Source: Tetracentron sinense
Lineage: Eukaryota; Streptophyta; Magnoliopsida; Trochodendrales; Trochodendraceae
Length of the DNA: 64,000 bases
Assembly: GCA_015143295.1 (NCBI GenBank)
Contig: CM026570.1
Location: 23,629,250-23,693,249 of the forward strand
Reading direction: 5' to 3'
This document shows positions 22,512 through 34,207 of the stretch, in pieces (positions within the stretch are counted from its first letter, which is position 1; each line of letters opens with the position of its first letter). The notes beneath the pieces were generated by a model. The model was not told the DNA's origin. It saw only the letters and a list, made by a program, of their open reading frames with translations, and ran no database searches. The position numbers were made by a program, and so were the translations under genes.

Positions 22512-25500
22512 TTATTCAAACAATTCCGGGTACTTCGCTTTGACTTCGGCTTCACGCTCCCATGTAGCTTCTTCCCGAGCATGGTGTTTCCATTGCACAA
22601 GAACCAAAGGAATTGTCTTGTTGCGAAGCACTTGATCTCTCCGATCCAATATGTGAATCGGCTTTTCAACCAACGTGAGATCTTCTCGAATTTCCAACGG
22701 TTCCAATTCTAGTACATGCGAAGGGTCCGCAATGTACTTCCGAAGCATAGACACGTGGAAAACGTTATGAACCGCGGCCATGTGTGGTGGAAGAGCTACT
22801 CGATAAGCAACTTCACCAACCCGCGTGATAAGCTCAAACGGTCCAACATAGCGAGGACTAAGCTTGCCTCTTTTGCCGAATCTCATAATCCCTTTGCTAG
22901 GAGATACTTTCACAAAAACTTGATCCCCTACCTGGAATTCCAAGTCCCTGCGGCGCGTGTCTGCATAGCTCTTTTGGCGATCTTGAGCGGCTTTCAACCG
23001 ATCCCGGATGATCTTGACTATACTAGCAGTTTGCTCAATCAACTCCGGACCAAGTACTTTTCTTTCTCCTACCTCATCCCAGTAGAGAGGAGACCTGCAG
23101 CTTCGCCCATACAAAGCCTCGAACGGAGCCATTTGGATACTCGCCTGATAGCTATTATTGTAGGCGAACTCCACCAAAGGCAAGTGCTCTTCCCAACTGC
23201 CTTTGAAATCCAGCATACAAGCCCGAAGCATATCTTCTATTACTTGGTTCACCCTCTCGGTTTGTCCATCCGTTTGTGGATGAAAAGCAGTGCTGAAATC
23301 AAGTCGGGAACCCATAGCTTCCTGAAAGCTTTTCCAGAATCGTGATGTGAATCTTGGATCCCGATCCGACACAATACTGACAGGCACTCCGTGCAACCTC
23401 ACCACTTCCTTGATGTACAAAGCAGCTAACTGACTAGAGTTGAAAGTAGTTCGGTAAGGCAAGAAGTGAGCGGACTTCGTCAAACGATCCACTACTACCC
23501 ATATCGCATCTGAACCCCTAGCCGTCTTTGGCAAGCCAACTATGAAATCCATGGATATGTTCTCCCATTTCCACTCGGGAATAGGAAGAGACTGCAATAG
23601 ACCTGCGGGCCGCATGTGTTCTGCTTTCACCTGTTGACACACCAAGCACCGTGCTACATATTCCGCAACCTCCCTCTTCATATTCCGCCACCAAAAGTGA
23701 CTCTTGAGGTTCCGGTACATCTTCGTACCCCCTGGATGCACAGTGTACTTTGCCCGGTGGGCTTCATCCATAATCTCCCTCCGAAGATTTGCATTGGCTG
23801 GAACACACAGCCTTCCCTTGAATGTGATAGCACCTCGGCTAGTGAGAGAGAAGTCCTCACTACCCTTAGCAACTTCCTTGTCCCGATAAGCCAACAATTC
23901 AGCATCCGTGGCTTGGTATTCTTGGATCAAATCTATAATGTATGGCCGAACCGTGACATTTGCCAAGATAGGACTACGGACAGAGTCATTCACACTAATG
24001 TCCAGATTTGCCAAGTCTTCAAGTAGCTTCCATTCCTGCACTAACATGCATGCTAATAACCCCGGAGGTCTTCTACTCAAAGCATCAGCCACTACATTTG
24101 CTTTACCCGAGTGGTATTGAATGGTACAATCATAGTCCTTTAGAAATTCCATCCAACGCCTTTGCCTTAGATTCAGCTCCTTTTGGGAAAAGAGATACTT
24201 GAGACTCTTGTGATCAGTGAACACATAGAACTCCACCCCATAAAGGTAATGACGCCAAATCTTAAGTGCAAACACGACCGCCGCAAGCTCCAAGTCGTGC
24301 GTAGGATAGTTCTTCTCATGCTCCTTCAACTGCCTTGATGCATAGGCAATGACTTTCTTGTGCTGCATGAGTACACACCCAAGTCCAACGTGTGAGGCAT
24401 CACTATACACCTCGTACCCATAAGGTCCGAATGGCACCATAAGGACAGGAGCTGTGGTAAGCCTCTTCTTCAGTTCCGTGAAACTGATCTCACACTTGTC
24501 GCTCCATACAAACTTAGCGTTCTTCCTTGTCAGGTAAGTGAGCGGTGCTGCAAGGCTGGAGAAACCCTCTACGAATCTCCTGTAGTAGCCTGCCAACCCA
24601 AGAAAACTGCGTATCTCCGTGACACTCTTGGGCCTCGCCCAATTCATGACTGCCTCTATCTTCTTTCGATCCACCGAAATGCCTTCCGCCGATACAACGT
24701 GGCCTAGGAATGCCACCTCTTCCAACCAAAACTCACACTTGCTAAGTTTGGCGTATAGCTTGTGCTCTCTTAGCATTTCCAAAGCAAGGCGTAGGTCGCG
24801 TGTGTGATCTTCCCGTGTCTGGGAATAAACCAAAATGTCATCAACAAATACAATCACGCACCTATCAAGATATGGCCGGAACACCCGGTTCATCAAATCC
24901 ATAAAGGCTGCCGGCGCGTTCGTGAGTCCAAAAGGCATCACCAAGAACTCGTAGTGTCCATATCGAGTCCTAAAAGCAGTTTTGGGAACATCTTCCGCCT
25001 TAATCTTCAACTGGTGATAACCCGATCGAAGATCTATCTTTGAGAAAAATCTCGCTCCCTTCAACTGATCGAACAAGTCATCAATCCTAGGCAAGGGATA
25101 CCTATTCTTTATAGTGACCTTGTTCAATTGCCTGTAATCGACACACATCCGCATCGAGCCATCTTTCTTCTTAACAAACAACACCGGGGCACCCCATGGT
25201 GAGACACTTGGTCGAATGAAGCCAAGGCCTTGCAATTCCTCCAACTGAGTCTTCAACTCCTTGAGTTCAATAGGGGCCATTCTATACGGAGCTCTGAATA
25301 CAGGAGCTGTGCCTGGTGCAAGCTCGATCATAAACTCAATCTCCCTGTCTGGAGGCAATCCTGGCAACTCCTCTGGAAATACATCCAGGAACTCACTCAC
25401 AACCGGAATAGTCGATGAGTCCTTTGCCTCGGGGTTAGCTAAGCTCAACGCCGCAAAACGGGCAATGTCTCTACTTTTTAACCCCCGAAAGTGAAATGGT

Positions 25501-25837
25501 TTTCCTTTTACCGGCTTGAAGAGTACCATCTTCTCAAAGCAAGCTACATGCCCATGATGTGCTGCTAACCAATCCATTCCCAATATAATATCAAAGTCTT
25601 GGAATCCAAGGACGATGAGGTCAACCGCCAACTCGTGGCTTCTAACTTGGACCGCACTATTTCTATACACTTTATTTGCCAATACTGTTTTGCCGAGCGG
25701 AGTCGAAATGGCTAACTCCGGTTTTAGCTGACTAGGCTCCACAGAAAAGCCTTCTGAAAAACTCGGCGAGACAAACGAATGAGTAGACCCGGTATCAATC
25801 AACACTCGAGCCAAACACTCATTGACTAGTAAGGTTC
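22512..25837 (-). CDS. Element B pol: protease, RT, RNase H, integrase, chromodomain
   Basis: Open frame of 1108 codons from the proposed exon start at 25837 to the stop at 22512; the first internal ATG is at 25814. Counting from that Met: aspartic protease DTGSTHSF (7-14); RT with the FVDD catalytic box at 323-326 between [12 protein letters not shown] and ILVYS; RNase H ([20 protein letters not shown]); integrase HHCC zinc finger (HPGG to CLVCQQ, about 680-735); integrase core with [14 protein letters not shown] and [14 protein letters not shown] giving D, D and E; GPY/F module (RYVGPFELI); C-terminal chromodomain (about 1045-1100, [11 protein letters not shown] to EEATWERE). It makes the enzymes that copy and insert the element. 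No Met lies at the exon junction, so expression as a Gag-Pol fusion after splicing is inferred. Confidence 0.93.
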
Positions 25838-25981
25838 CTGAAATTTTAGCTAATCACGTCAATTCAAGCATCAACAGTGTATACACATAGGTATATATAT
25901 ATATATAGCATACCAAGTACGTACACATGGAATAAACATAACATAACAATCACGAATAAAGAAATAACTCCAAACGCGTAC
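25838..25981 (-). other. Putative spliceosomal intron between gag and protease of element B (144 nt)
   Basis: On the minus strand the exon ends GTGCAAG, the intron runs GTACGC...TAAAATTTCAG, and the next exon starts GAACCTTACTAGTC. It is AT-rich with a TA run and ends with a pyrimidine-rich 3' site. Splicing joins [15 protein letters not shown] in frame (phase 1), the expected sequence around a plant retroviral-type protease. Unspliced RNA reaches a stop 12 codons into the interval. Elements A and C have the same interval at the same codon. Confidence 0.72.
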
Positions 25982-27230
25982 CTTGCACCACATCGTCAGA
26001 TGCAAGCGCATCACCCTCTGTCAAGGCAAAAACTCGCCCCTGGTTCGCCTGGCGAGACTGAGGTGTAGACCGGGTAGTCTGAGATGACGCCTGATATGAT
26101 CCTACTGGGTGTGCTGGGGGCCTAATTCCCTGAGACTGGCCTGGTAAATGCCGACTAGGGCAATCCCTGATCATGTGGCCCTGGCGACCGCAATGATAAC
26201 ATCCACCAGATGCTCTTCGGCAATCTCCTGCCGGATGCCTTTTGCCGCATGAAGTGCAGACCTCATATGTGTAGGCCGGAGGGGCCGAAGGTGGTGTATA
26301 CCTCGCTGCCTGAGGTGCAACTGGCCGTGGGGCTGGAAGAGCCTGAGGTCGAGGTGCCTGTGGCACGTACTGCCGGGGTGCTGGAGGCGCATAAGTTGGC
26401 CTCATCTGTGGTGCTGGCCATGTATACTGATAAGGACCAGTCCTGGCCCGCCTCTCTAAAGGTACCGAACCACTAGATTGGCCTCTCGCCAATTCTCTCT
26501 TCTTGGACACGGTCTCTGAATTGGTCTCAACCAACAAGGCTTTATCCACTACTTCGGCATAAGTGGTGTGCCGGAAGACCGACACTTTCTCCATGATGAC
26601 ATCCTTGAGCCCTTGCTCAAACCTCCTCGCCTTCATTGCCTCGGTGGCAATCATATGTGTCGCGAAGCGTGATAGCTCCGAGAACTTGGCCTCATAAGCG
26701 GCCACAGACATCGAACCTTGCTCAAGGTTGATGAATTCTCTCTCTTTCTTTTCCCGTGCACCGATCGGAAAATACTTCTTGTAGAACGTGTCCTTAAACT
26801 CCTCCCAAGTCCACGGTTGACCTTGCATGGTCAAGTCCCGTGTCCTCAATGCGGACAACCACCAATGGTGGGCTTCGCCCTCTAGCATAAAAACTGCCCA
26901 TGCCACTTTCTCTTCCTCTGTAGGAGAGAGCACCGCAAATATCTTCTCAACCTGGAGGATCCAAGCCTCCGCAGTAAGAGGGTCCACACTCCCGTGGAAG
27001 GATGGAGGCCTCAATCTCCTGAATGCCTCAACTCCAGCCGTACGATGTACCGGAGCTGCGGGCGGTGGAGTAGGTGCCGCTGATGCCGGTATAGTTTGCC
27101 GAGCCGCCAGGATGGCGAGTGTCTCAGCAATAGAGCCTAAGACCTGGGAGAGGTCCGGCTGCTCATCCTCATCTCTGGAAGAAGATGAAGCTCTGGTGTG
27201 TGGTCCACGACCCCGTGTGCCCCGCCTCAT
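25982..27230 (-). CDS. Element B gag: capsid-nucleocapsid protein
   Basis: Structural protein that forms the cytoplasmic virus-like particle around the element RNA. It starts at the ATG at 27230 (MRRGTRGRGPHTRASS, a basic N-terminus). A variable Ala/Pro-rich segment follows, then the retrotransposon gag domain from about residue 65 (FRRLRPPSFHGSVDP, WILQVEKIF, AHHWWLSALR, FKDTFYKKYFP, FINLEQGSMSVAAYEAKF) to about 240, then a Pro/Gln/Ala-rich linker. Last comes one CCHC zinc knuckle, CYHCGRQGHMIRDC, at about 343-356, which binds RNA. The exon gives 416 codons plus one base. Without splicing the protein is 426 residues, ending inside the intron. A proline-rich linker and a single knuckle are normal for Tekay-type gag. 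Confidence 0.92.
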
Positions 27231-27591
27231 GACTAAAGTCCTGAGAACAATAGCACCACATGAGTCTCACTCGAAACCACAGTTTATTTCCATGTCACTT
27301 CACAATAATTCAATTTGTATTAGTTGTATAATACTAATATATATCACATCAAGTCATCAGAGTATTCATCACATTATACTTATACTTTAGTGTTCTAGCG
27401 TACCTAGGACCCGTACTTGGTTAAAGCAACCATTGTAGACTAAGACTAAAGTTTAGTCTTAAACTTGGAACCAGACTCGTTCCCGACTCACTTCCTTCCT
27501 AACTTGTTTCCTAAAATATGCTCTTGTCAAGCCGTGGTATAAGATTCTAAGTGACCCTAAAGACCTAAAGCCTAAGCTTTGATACCACTTC
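27231..27591 (-). other. Leader and tRNA-Met primer-binding site of element B
   Basis: Untranslated leader between the 5' LTR and gag. TGGTATCAAAGC on the minus strand (27587-27576) sits four bases from the LTR end and matches the 3' end complement of initiator tRNA-Met, apart from A for G at one position. A second long ORF on the plus strand here is a shadow. Confidence 0.85.
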
Positions 27592-29885
27592 TGTCGCGAC
27601 CCAAAACCCACCCTAGGAGGTAGAGTGAATCTTGGACGACTTAATCATGACTTACATGACTTGCTTGACAACCCAACCTGTAAAACCCACAGAACATATA
27701 CAATAGAGGATAACAGCGGAAGCATAACAATAAAACACAGCGGAAGTCTAACAAACCTCTAAGTATATACACATGGTCCAAGTTAATACAAAAGAAAACA
27801 AAACAAAGAAAGTGCGGACATGCCCGCCAAAATACATGGATATAATCACTCATGCTCACCCACAGCTAATCCACTCAGAATCTAACACCACCTACTGATA
27901 ACCCTCTACGGGAGGTTCCTCCAAAGGTTCCTCGACGTACTCCTCTTCCACCCATGGACCAGGAGCACAAACATCAAATGGAGCAGCAGCTCCCTCAGAA
28001 CCTGCCGACATAAGAAGTACGGCTGAGCATGGAATACTCAGCGGGTACTAAATACTAACCAATAGTCATAGCAAAACCATAGCAGTATAGGAAGCAGGAA
28101 GCATTTCACATATATAAAGCAGGAAACAATTCAAGCATATAAAGCAGGAATAATTCATATCATGACAATAAAGTAAAGGAGTATATAATCATGCTTGAAT
28201 TCATACAAGCCGATAACACCCTTGAAAACACCGTGCACTTGACTTGACTGAAAATACCATTTCCTTGCTTGCAAACTTGTCATGTTTGTCTTATCTTATC
28301 GTATCGTGCATGTCATGCCATGTCTTGTCATGCTTGCTTGGAAAAGTAAACTACTTGTGAGGGAAGGGAGACCCTTCTTCCTAGAATGATTATGCTTGTC
28401 ATGCCATGCCATGTCATGCTTGGAAAAGTAAACTACTTGCGAGGGAAGGGAGACCCTTCTTCCTAAATGCTCATGTCATGTCCTTTCACTTGTGAGATGT
28501 CCTTGTGAGATGTACTTGCGAGGGAAGGGAGGCCCTTCTTATGTTATGTATGCACTTGTGAGGGAAGGGAGACCCTTCTTATGAAAATGCATGATTGTCT
28601 TGTCCTTGCCAAAAGCGAGGTAAAACATATCGTACGATATGCCCCACCTCTAAATCCCATTCTTGAAAACCTTGTTAAATCATGTCATGTATGCGTGCTC
28701 GTGAGGTCGTGTGCATACTCGCATTTGGAATTAAATATGGCATTTGAGTAATTCATAACACATAACATCAATGATTTGGGCAATTTAATATTGATATCAT
28801 TTAGGGAAAGCGAACAATCACACTATCATAACCCTAACAATTTCCATAAACCTTAAACATGCATTTTCTTAATTTATCATTCATTTTATTCACCTTGGCA
28901 TTTCATCAAACATGGTACATTCATTATTTATTAACCCTACAACATGCTTTTCTAGGTGGGTTATACTCACAACACACTTGTATGTTTATTATTAGTACAA
29001 TGCCCTTCCCCATTCATTCATTACATCATCCACACGGCATCCATTCGCCAACATCCATCTCCATTTACCATACATACCACCCATCTCATAATATATATAT
29101 ATATATGAAGGAAAACAAGAAGGAATAAGGAAATGAGAGGCTATAACTAGGAGGGTAGTAAGAAGTACCGACCTTGATCAAGTGGGGAAGAAATCCCCCT
29201 TTCCAAAACGACCGTGAGTTGCTGCCCTAGCTTGGAACACGAGCTCCACACGAGCTTGAGCCGAGATCTTGAAGGAAAACGTGCTTGAGGATGATCTAGG
29301 GTCTCAAACCCCTTTGATTCCTCTTCAAAATGGAAACCCTAGATTTAGGAACCCTTTCTTCTCTCTTCTAATCTCCCAAATCTTCTAAGGGTTGAGAATG
29401 AGCCCTAAAGGCTCGGGCAATCCTATATAAGAAAGGGTATAACACCCGAATGCCGAAAATGCCCTTAGTGAAAATTCTGCAAAAACGCGAGTACCGAGCG
29501 ATCGGTGTTAATGACCGATCGATCGGTTGCCTACCGATCGATCGGTTTCATAACCGAGCGATCGGTTAAAATTTCACTCTCTGGAAAATTTCTCCATACA
29601 AAAATCTTGACCAGTCGATAGCCTCCGAGCGATCGGTTTTGGACCGATCGATCGCTCCATGGACCGAGCGATCGGTGGTCTGCAGGTCTAAACTGTTTTG
29701 GCCATAACTTTTGACTCGTTCGTCCGATTTTGACGATTCAACTTGCGTTGGGTTCGTACTTCGAAAAGGAACATTTCTGACGTTTCGGAATTTCCAATTT
29801 CTTCCTTATTTATTAATTGCACTACTTTAAAGGAAACATGGCTACGAAGGGTCATGTATAGATGTCAAAAGTTCGGGGCTCTACA
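27592..29885 (-). repeat. 5' LTR of element B (2294 bp)
   Basis: Identical in length to 20114-22407 and, by eye, in sequence except at 28217. It drives transcription leftwards. The palindrome cluster is 29494-29680, TATATAGG is complement of 29422-29430, and the second copy of CATATCGTACGATATG is at 28626-28641. Confidence 0.92.
27892..28011 (-). CDS. Conserved small ORF in the LTR of element B (5' LTR copy)
   Basis: Same 39-codon frame as at 20414-20533. In this copy it would lie in the RNA leader, downstream of the TATA box and about 660 nt upstream of the gag start. A role as an upstream ORF affecting gag translation, or as a small protein, is speculative. Confidence 0.42.
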   Translation of the reverse strand: MSAGSEGAAAPFDVCAPGPWVEEEYVEEPLEEPPVEGYQ

Positions 29886-29890
29886 GGTAT

Positions 29891-32179
29891 GGCAAGAAAT
29901 GGGCGGACTTAGTTAGCCTGTCAACCATAACCCAAATAGCATCGGAGTTTCTTGCCGTCCTCGGCAACCCCACAATGAAATCCATGGAGATGTGTTCCCA
30001 TTTCCACTCGGGAATAGGGAGGGACTGTAAAAGTCCTTCCGGTCTCCTGTGTTCGGTTTTGACTTGCTGGCACACCAAGCATTTAGACACATACTCGGCC
30101 AATTCTCTCTTTATGTTCCGCCACCAAAATAACTTTTTGAGATTTTGATACATCTTTGTTCCTCCCGGGTGTACCGTGTACTTAGAACGGTGGGCTTCAT
30201 CCAAAATTTCTCTCTGAAGATCAACGTCGGCTGGAACACAAAGTCTTCCCTTGAATGTGATTGCCCCTTCACCGTTTGTGGCGAACTCAACACTTCCTTT
30301 GCTAACCGCCTTGTCACAGAAGGCAATCAACTCGGCATCCGCTACTTGCAACTCCCAGATCCAATCAATGATGCACAGTTTCACTGTGATATTTGCCATC
30401 AATGGCCCATGAGTAGGATGACCGAAGCTAATGTCGAGGTTGGAGGCATCCTCCAACAACTTCCATTCGCGAACCATCATGTATGCAACAAGCCCATATG
30501 ACTTCCTACTCAACGCATCCGCCACCACATTTGCTTTGCCCGGATGGCATTGAATAGAGCATTCATAATCTTTTAAGAACTTCATCCATCACCTTTGCCT
30601 TAAGTTCAACTCCTTTTAGGAGAACATGTACTTCAAGCTTTTATGGACGGTGAACACCTCAAACTAGTCCCCATAAAGATAATGTCGCCAAATTTTCAAG
30701 GCAAACACAACAACAGCAAGTTCTAAGTCGTGAGTTGGATAATTTCTTTCATGCTCCTTCAATTGCCTTGAGGCGTAGGCAATGATCTTACCGTTCTGCA
30801 TGAGCACACATCCCAATCCCACGTGGGAGGCGTCACTGTAAACAACAAAACCACCACTCCTGGATGGTACTGTGAGTACGGGGGCCTTAGTAAGGCATTT
30901 CTTCAACTCTTCGAAGCTAACTTCACATCTGTCGCTCCAACTGAACTTGACATTTTTCCTCGTCAAGTAAGTGAGAGGTGTAGCCAAACTAGAGAATCCC
31001 TCTACAAATCTCTGGTAGTAGCCTGCCAAATCGAGGAAACTCTGAATCTCGGTGATGCTTCTGGGCCTCACCCAACTCATCACTGCCTCTATCTTGGCTG
31101 GGTCTACTGAAATGCCTTCTGCAGACACCACATGACCCAGGAAAGCCACCTTCTCCAACCAGAATTCGTACTTACTTAGCTTGGCATATAACCTATGCTC
31201 TCGAAGCGTCTCTAGAGTAAGGCGAAGGTCTTGATCATGATCCTCCCGTGTCGGGGAGTATACTAAAATGTCATCCACGAGCACCACGACACATCTATCG
31301 AGATAAGGTCTGAACACCTGATTTATCAAATCCATGAACACTGTCGGTGCATTCGTCAACCAAAAGACATAACAAGGAACTCGTAGTGCTCATACCGAAG
31401 GCCGTCTTCTGAACATCTTCTGCCTTGACTTTTAACTGATGATACCTGACTTGAGATCAATCTTGGAAAAGAATCTCGCTCCCTTCAATTGGTCAAACAA
31501 GTCATCTATCCGTGGCAAAGGATAACGATTCTTAATTGTGACCTTATTCAATTGTCTGTAATTAATGCACATACACATTGACCCATCTTTCTTCTTCACA
31601 AATAGCACTGGGGCACCCCAAGGTGAGACACTCGATCTAATGAGACCTAGGCTTTGCAGTTCGTCTAACTGCACCTTCAACTCTTTGAGTTCAATCAGGG
31701 CCATTCTATATGGAGCTCTTGAAATTAGAGCTGTGCCCGGAGTAAGCTCTATAGTGAACTCGATCTTTCTATCAGGAGGCAATCTGAGAAGTTCTTCCAT
31801 AAACACATCCAAGAACTCACTCAGAACCGGAATGGATGAGCAGTTTGGTGCCTCAGGGTTTGTTGTGCTCAAAACTGCGAGGCGGGCAATGTCCCTTCCC
31901 TCAATCCTCGAAAGTGAAATGGCTTAACTCCTTCCGGCCTAAAGTTCACCATCTTTTCAAAGCATGCAACATGGCCATGGTGGTTTGACAACCAATCCAT
32001 CCATAGAATGACGTCGAAATCTAAGTCTTGAAAATCTAGGATGATGAGGTTGGCTAATAGTTCATTCAATGGAGTAGACTCAATTGAAAATCCTTTCGTA
32101 AAACTGGGTGAGACAAAAGAGTGAGTGAATCCTGTGTCGATCAACACTTGGGCTAGACACTCGTTTACTAATAAGGTGC
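29891..32179 (-). pseudogene. Element A pol, N-terminal part: protease, RT, RNase H, integrase zinc finger
   Basis: Starts after the putative intron. Protease DTGFTHSFVSP is at about 32135-32105. RT is in 31872-31432 ([44 protein letters not shown]). After a frameshift, 31359-30664 holds [19 protein letters not shown] and the catalytic box, which reads LVDD rather than FVDD. RNase H gives [14 protein letters not shown] and [20 protein letters not shown] stop near 30664 separates 30585-29891, with the integrase HHCC finger ([25 protein letters not shown]) and [10 protein letters not shown]. It is cut by element B at 29890. At least three frame breaks make it inactive. Confidence 0.88.
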
Positions 32180-32315
32180 CTGTGCGATTAAATAACTAAT
32201 ATCAATAGATTTCAAACAAGAACACGCATCATACATAGGTAACCCCTAGTATAAATAACAACATATCACATAATAGTAATCATTCACAATTTAAAACTCT
32301 AGCATTCTTGCGTAC
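32180..32315 (-). other. Putative spliceosomal intron between gag and protease of element A (136 nt)
   Basis: Minus strand: exon GTGCAAG, intron GTACGC...AATCGCACAG, exon GCACCTTATTAG. Splicing gives [15 protein letters not shown]. The length is not a multiple of three, so gag and pol are out of frame unless it is removed. Read-through meets TAG after six codons. The intron body differs strongly from that of B, but both splice borders are kept. Confidence 0.68.
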
Positions 32316-32711
32316 CTTGCACGACATCATCTGATGCACGTGCGACCCACTCTGACAATGCAAAGACTCGTCATTGAGTTGCTTGACGAGGTGGCCAGGT
32401 AGACGGTGAGGGCCTCGATGCTTGAGACGAGCTCTGCTGAGAAGACTGCATAACAGGGGGCCTACTCCCCTGAGACTGAGCTAGTAAGTGACAACGGGGA
32501 CAATCTCAAATTATATGGCCTTGGTCGCCATAATGAAAATAGCTTCCGGTAGCTTTTCGACACTCATCGGCCAAATGCCTCCTTCCACAAAGGGTGCAAA
32601 TATCATAGGAATAAGTGGAGGGTGCATAACCCGTAGCCTGAGTCACTGCGGGGCGAGGAGCCTGAGTAGGGGTGGGGAAAAAAGTCGGTGGAGCAAAAGA
32701 GCAGAGAGGCT
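32316..32711 (-). pseudogene. Element A gag, C-terminal part with ruined zinc knuckle
   Basis: C-terminal gag after the copia insertion. The zinc knuckle region near 32540-32500 reads SYFHYGDQGHII then a stop, so first and second cysteines are replaced. The end (SDDVVQ) matches element B just before the splice site. Element D interrupts the frame at 32711. Confidence 0.75.
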
Positions 32712-34207
32712 TGTTGGCCAGGAAATGACCCTAAAGGGGGGGGTGAATGGGGTCTATGGCAGATTTAAAAATTTCAAGCTCAAAAGTGCGGAATAAAATT
32801 AAATATGCAACAAGCTAAACTATAGAATATTAAAAGAAAGGGAGAAGAGATAAGGAGAGTGCAAACTCAAGATTTGTTCACGAGGTTCAGCAAACCAGCC
32901 TACTCCCCGCCTCAGCTTCCAGCCAGAGGATTCACCACGATTCCTTAATCGCACAGGCTTCTTCACAGGTGGAGTCTAAACCCTTACAATCTCTCTTACA
33001 GGTTGAGATATTACCTTCCAAGCTCTCCTTTAGGCTGAGCTGAAACCTCTCAAGAGCACAACCCTCTCTTGATATAACTGAAGCAACAACTTCAGTGCAA
33101 GAATCCTAGATTCTTGACTAATCTCAATAAATGAGTTTTAGATTGAAAATCCGAAATGAAAGCTCCTGAAATGAGCTGGATAAGAGTGAAATACAAACTC
33201 TAATAAAGTCTCTCAAAGAAAATAAGAGTTGAATGAGCTCAAGAGAGATTTTTTTGGAAATTTTCTAAGTGTGAGAGTGAGTGAGATTCAATAGCAATGA
33301 ATGAGTGATCAATAAGAGTTATTACTGTGATCAAGAGTTGTTGTTTGTTCATAAATGAACTTCTTTTATAGCATTTGATCCAATAAAACCGTTATAGGCT
33401 CATTAAATGCAATTTGATCCGTTAAAAAATAGCTGTTACAACGATTTTTCAGAGTCAGACAAGATTTCGTCGACGAAGTGGAGTTCCCACTTGAATTCGT
33501 CGCCGAATACAAAAGACATAATTGAATTCTGAAAAACCCTGTAATGATTTCGTCGCCGAATTCAAACAAAACAAAGATTTCGTTGACGAAATCAAGAGAC
33601 AGAACTGAATTTTAAAAATTCTGTCATGACTTCGTCGCCAAATTCAATCTACCCAGAGAATTCGTTGACGAATTCAGAGTAAAAATTCTGAATTCAGTTT
33701 AGGATCAGACCAAAGGGATGTGATTGATTTCCTAGGTCAATTAGCTATACTCTTATCATGATATTATGATTAATTAGAGCTTTAGAATGATTTTCAAAAA
33801 GTATCCTAGGCTCCTATGGTCAATCTATGATTCTTGAGCTTTTCAACTTACCATCTTTTGAGGACTTTTTACATATGTCTTATGAACTCTCAAAAATGAA
33901 AATTAAATACATTAAAATAGTTTAGAGATGAACTTGGCTTGACTTGGGTCTAGTGATTTTGCCTTTAATCTTCAATTGACCCGACTTGGACTATGGTCTA
34001 ATTTTGAATCTTCCTCTTGTATACAATGGGTTGAACTTCCTCTTGGGTAGTTTCCATCATTGTTCATGATTGGAGTGTTGTCATCTTGTGTATTCTGAAA
34101 TGCTCGAATACTTTAAACAAAATTATTAGTACCAAATAGTTCATTTCATTGTTATGTAATTGTCAAAATTATTTAGGGTACCCATGGTTGTAACCCTGAG
34201 GCTAACA
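32712..34207 (-). repeat. 3' LTR of element D (1496 bp)
   Basis: TGTTGGCCAGG to GGCTAACA. U3 on the minus strand holds palindromes with GTCGACG or related cores: TTCGTCGACGAA (33466-33477), GAATTCGTTGACGAATTC (33658-33675) and three more between. A TATAAAAG (complement of 33363-33370) lies about 95 bp downstream. The first R/leader bases resemble those of element E (GTTCATTTATGAACAA). Confidence 0.88.
33363..33675 (-). promoter_or_regulatory. Palindrome cluster and TATA box in U3 of element D (3' LTR)
   Basis: Five inverted repeats of 12-18 bp at 33466-33477, 33493-33508, 33548-33563, 33576-33593 and 33658-33675, then TATAAAAG on the minus strand at 33370-33363. The 5' LTR copy has its cluster at about 52229-52342 and TATAAAAG at 52133-52126; part of the cluster is deleted there. 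Regulatory role inferred. Confidence 0.58.

Larger units (their letters stand above)
20114..29885 (-). mobile_element. Element B: complete, young Tekay/Del-like chromovirus
   Basis: Bounded by the 5-bp duplication GGTAT (20109-20113 and 29886-29890), which splits the integrase of A. Both LTRs are 2294 bp. The only mismatch found by eye is A at 20739 versus C at 28217. On the minus strand: LTR, primer site TGGTATCAAAGC (27587-27576), gag from 27230, putative intron 25981-25838, pol to 22512, polypurine tract 'aaggggggggagga' (complement, about 22408-22421), LTR. Gag and pol are both open, so the element looks potentially autonomous. It is the most recent insertion that can be dated by LTR identity here. 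Confidence 0.92.

Noticed and set aside
22716-23345. 209-codon plus-strand ORF opposite the integrase of B
   Set aside because: Shadow of the pol reading frame; it exists because that strand is constrained, and has no protein features of its own.
26827-27390. 187-codon plus-strand ORF opposite gag of B
   Set aside because: Antisense shadow; the gag frame has clear conserved domains, this one none.
27576-27587. Initiator tRNA-Met match taken as a tRNA gene
   Set aside because: Only the 3' end complement is present, directly next to an LTR, so it is a primer-binding site.
33366-33569. 67-codon ORF across the D palindromes
   Set aside because: Not preserved in the 5' LTR of D, where part of the region is deleted; compositionally unlike a protein.
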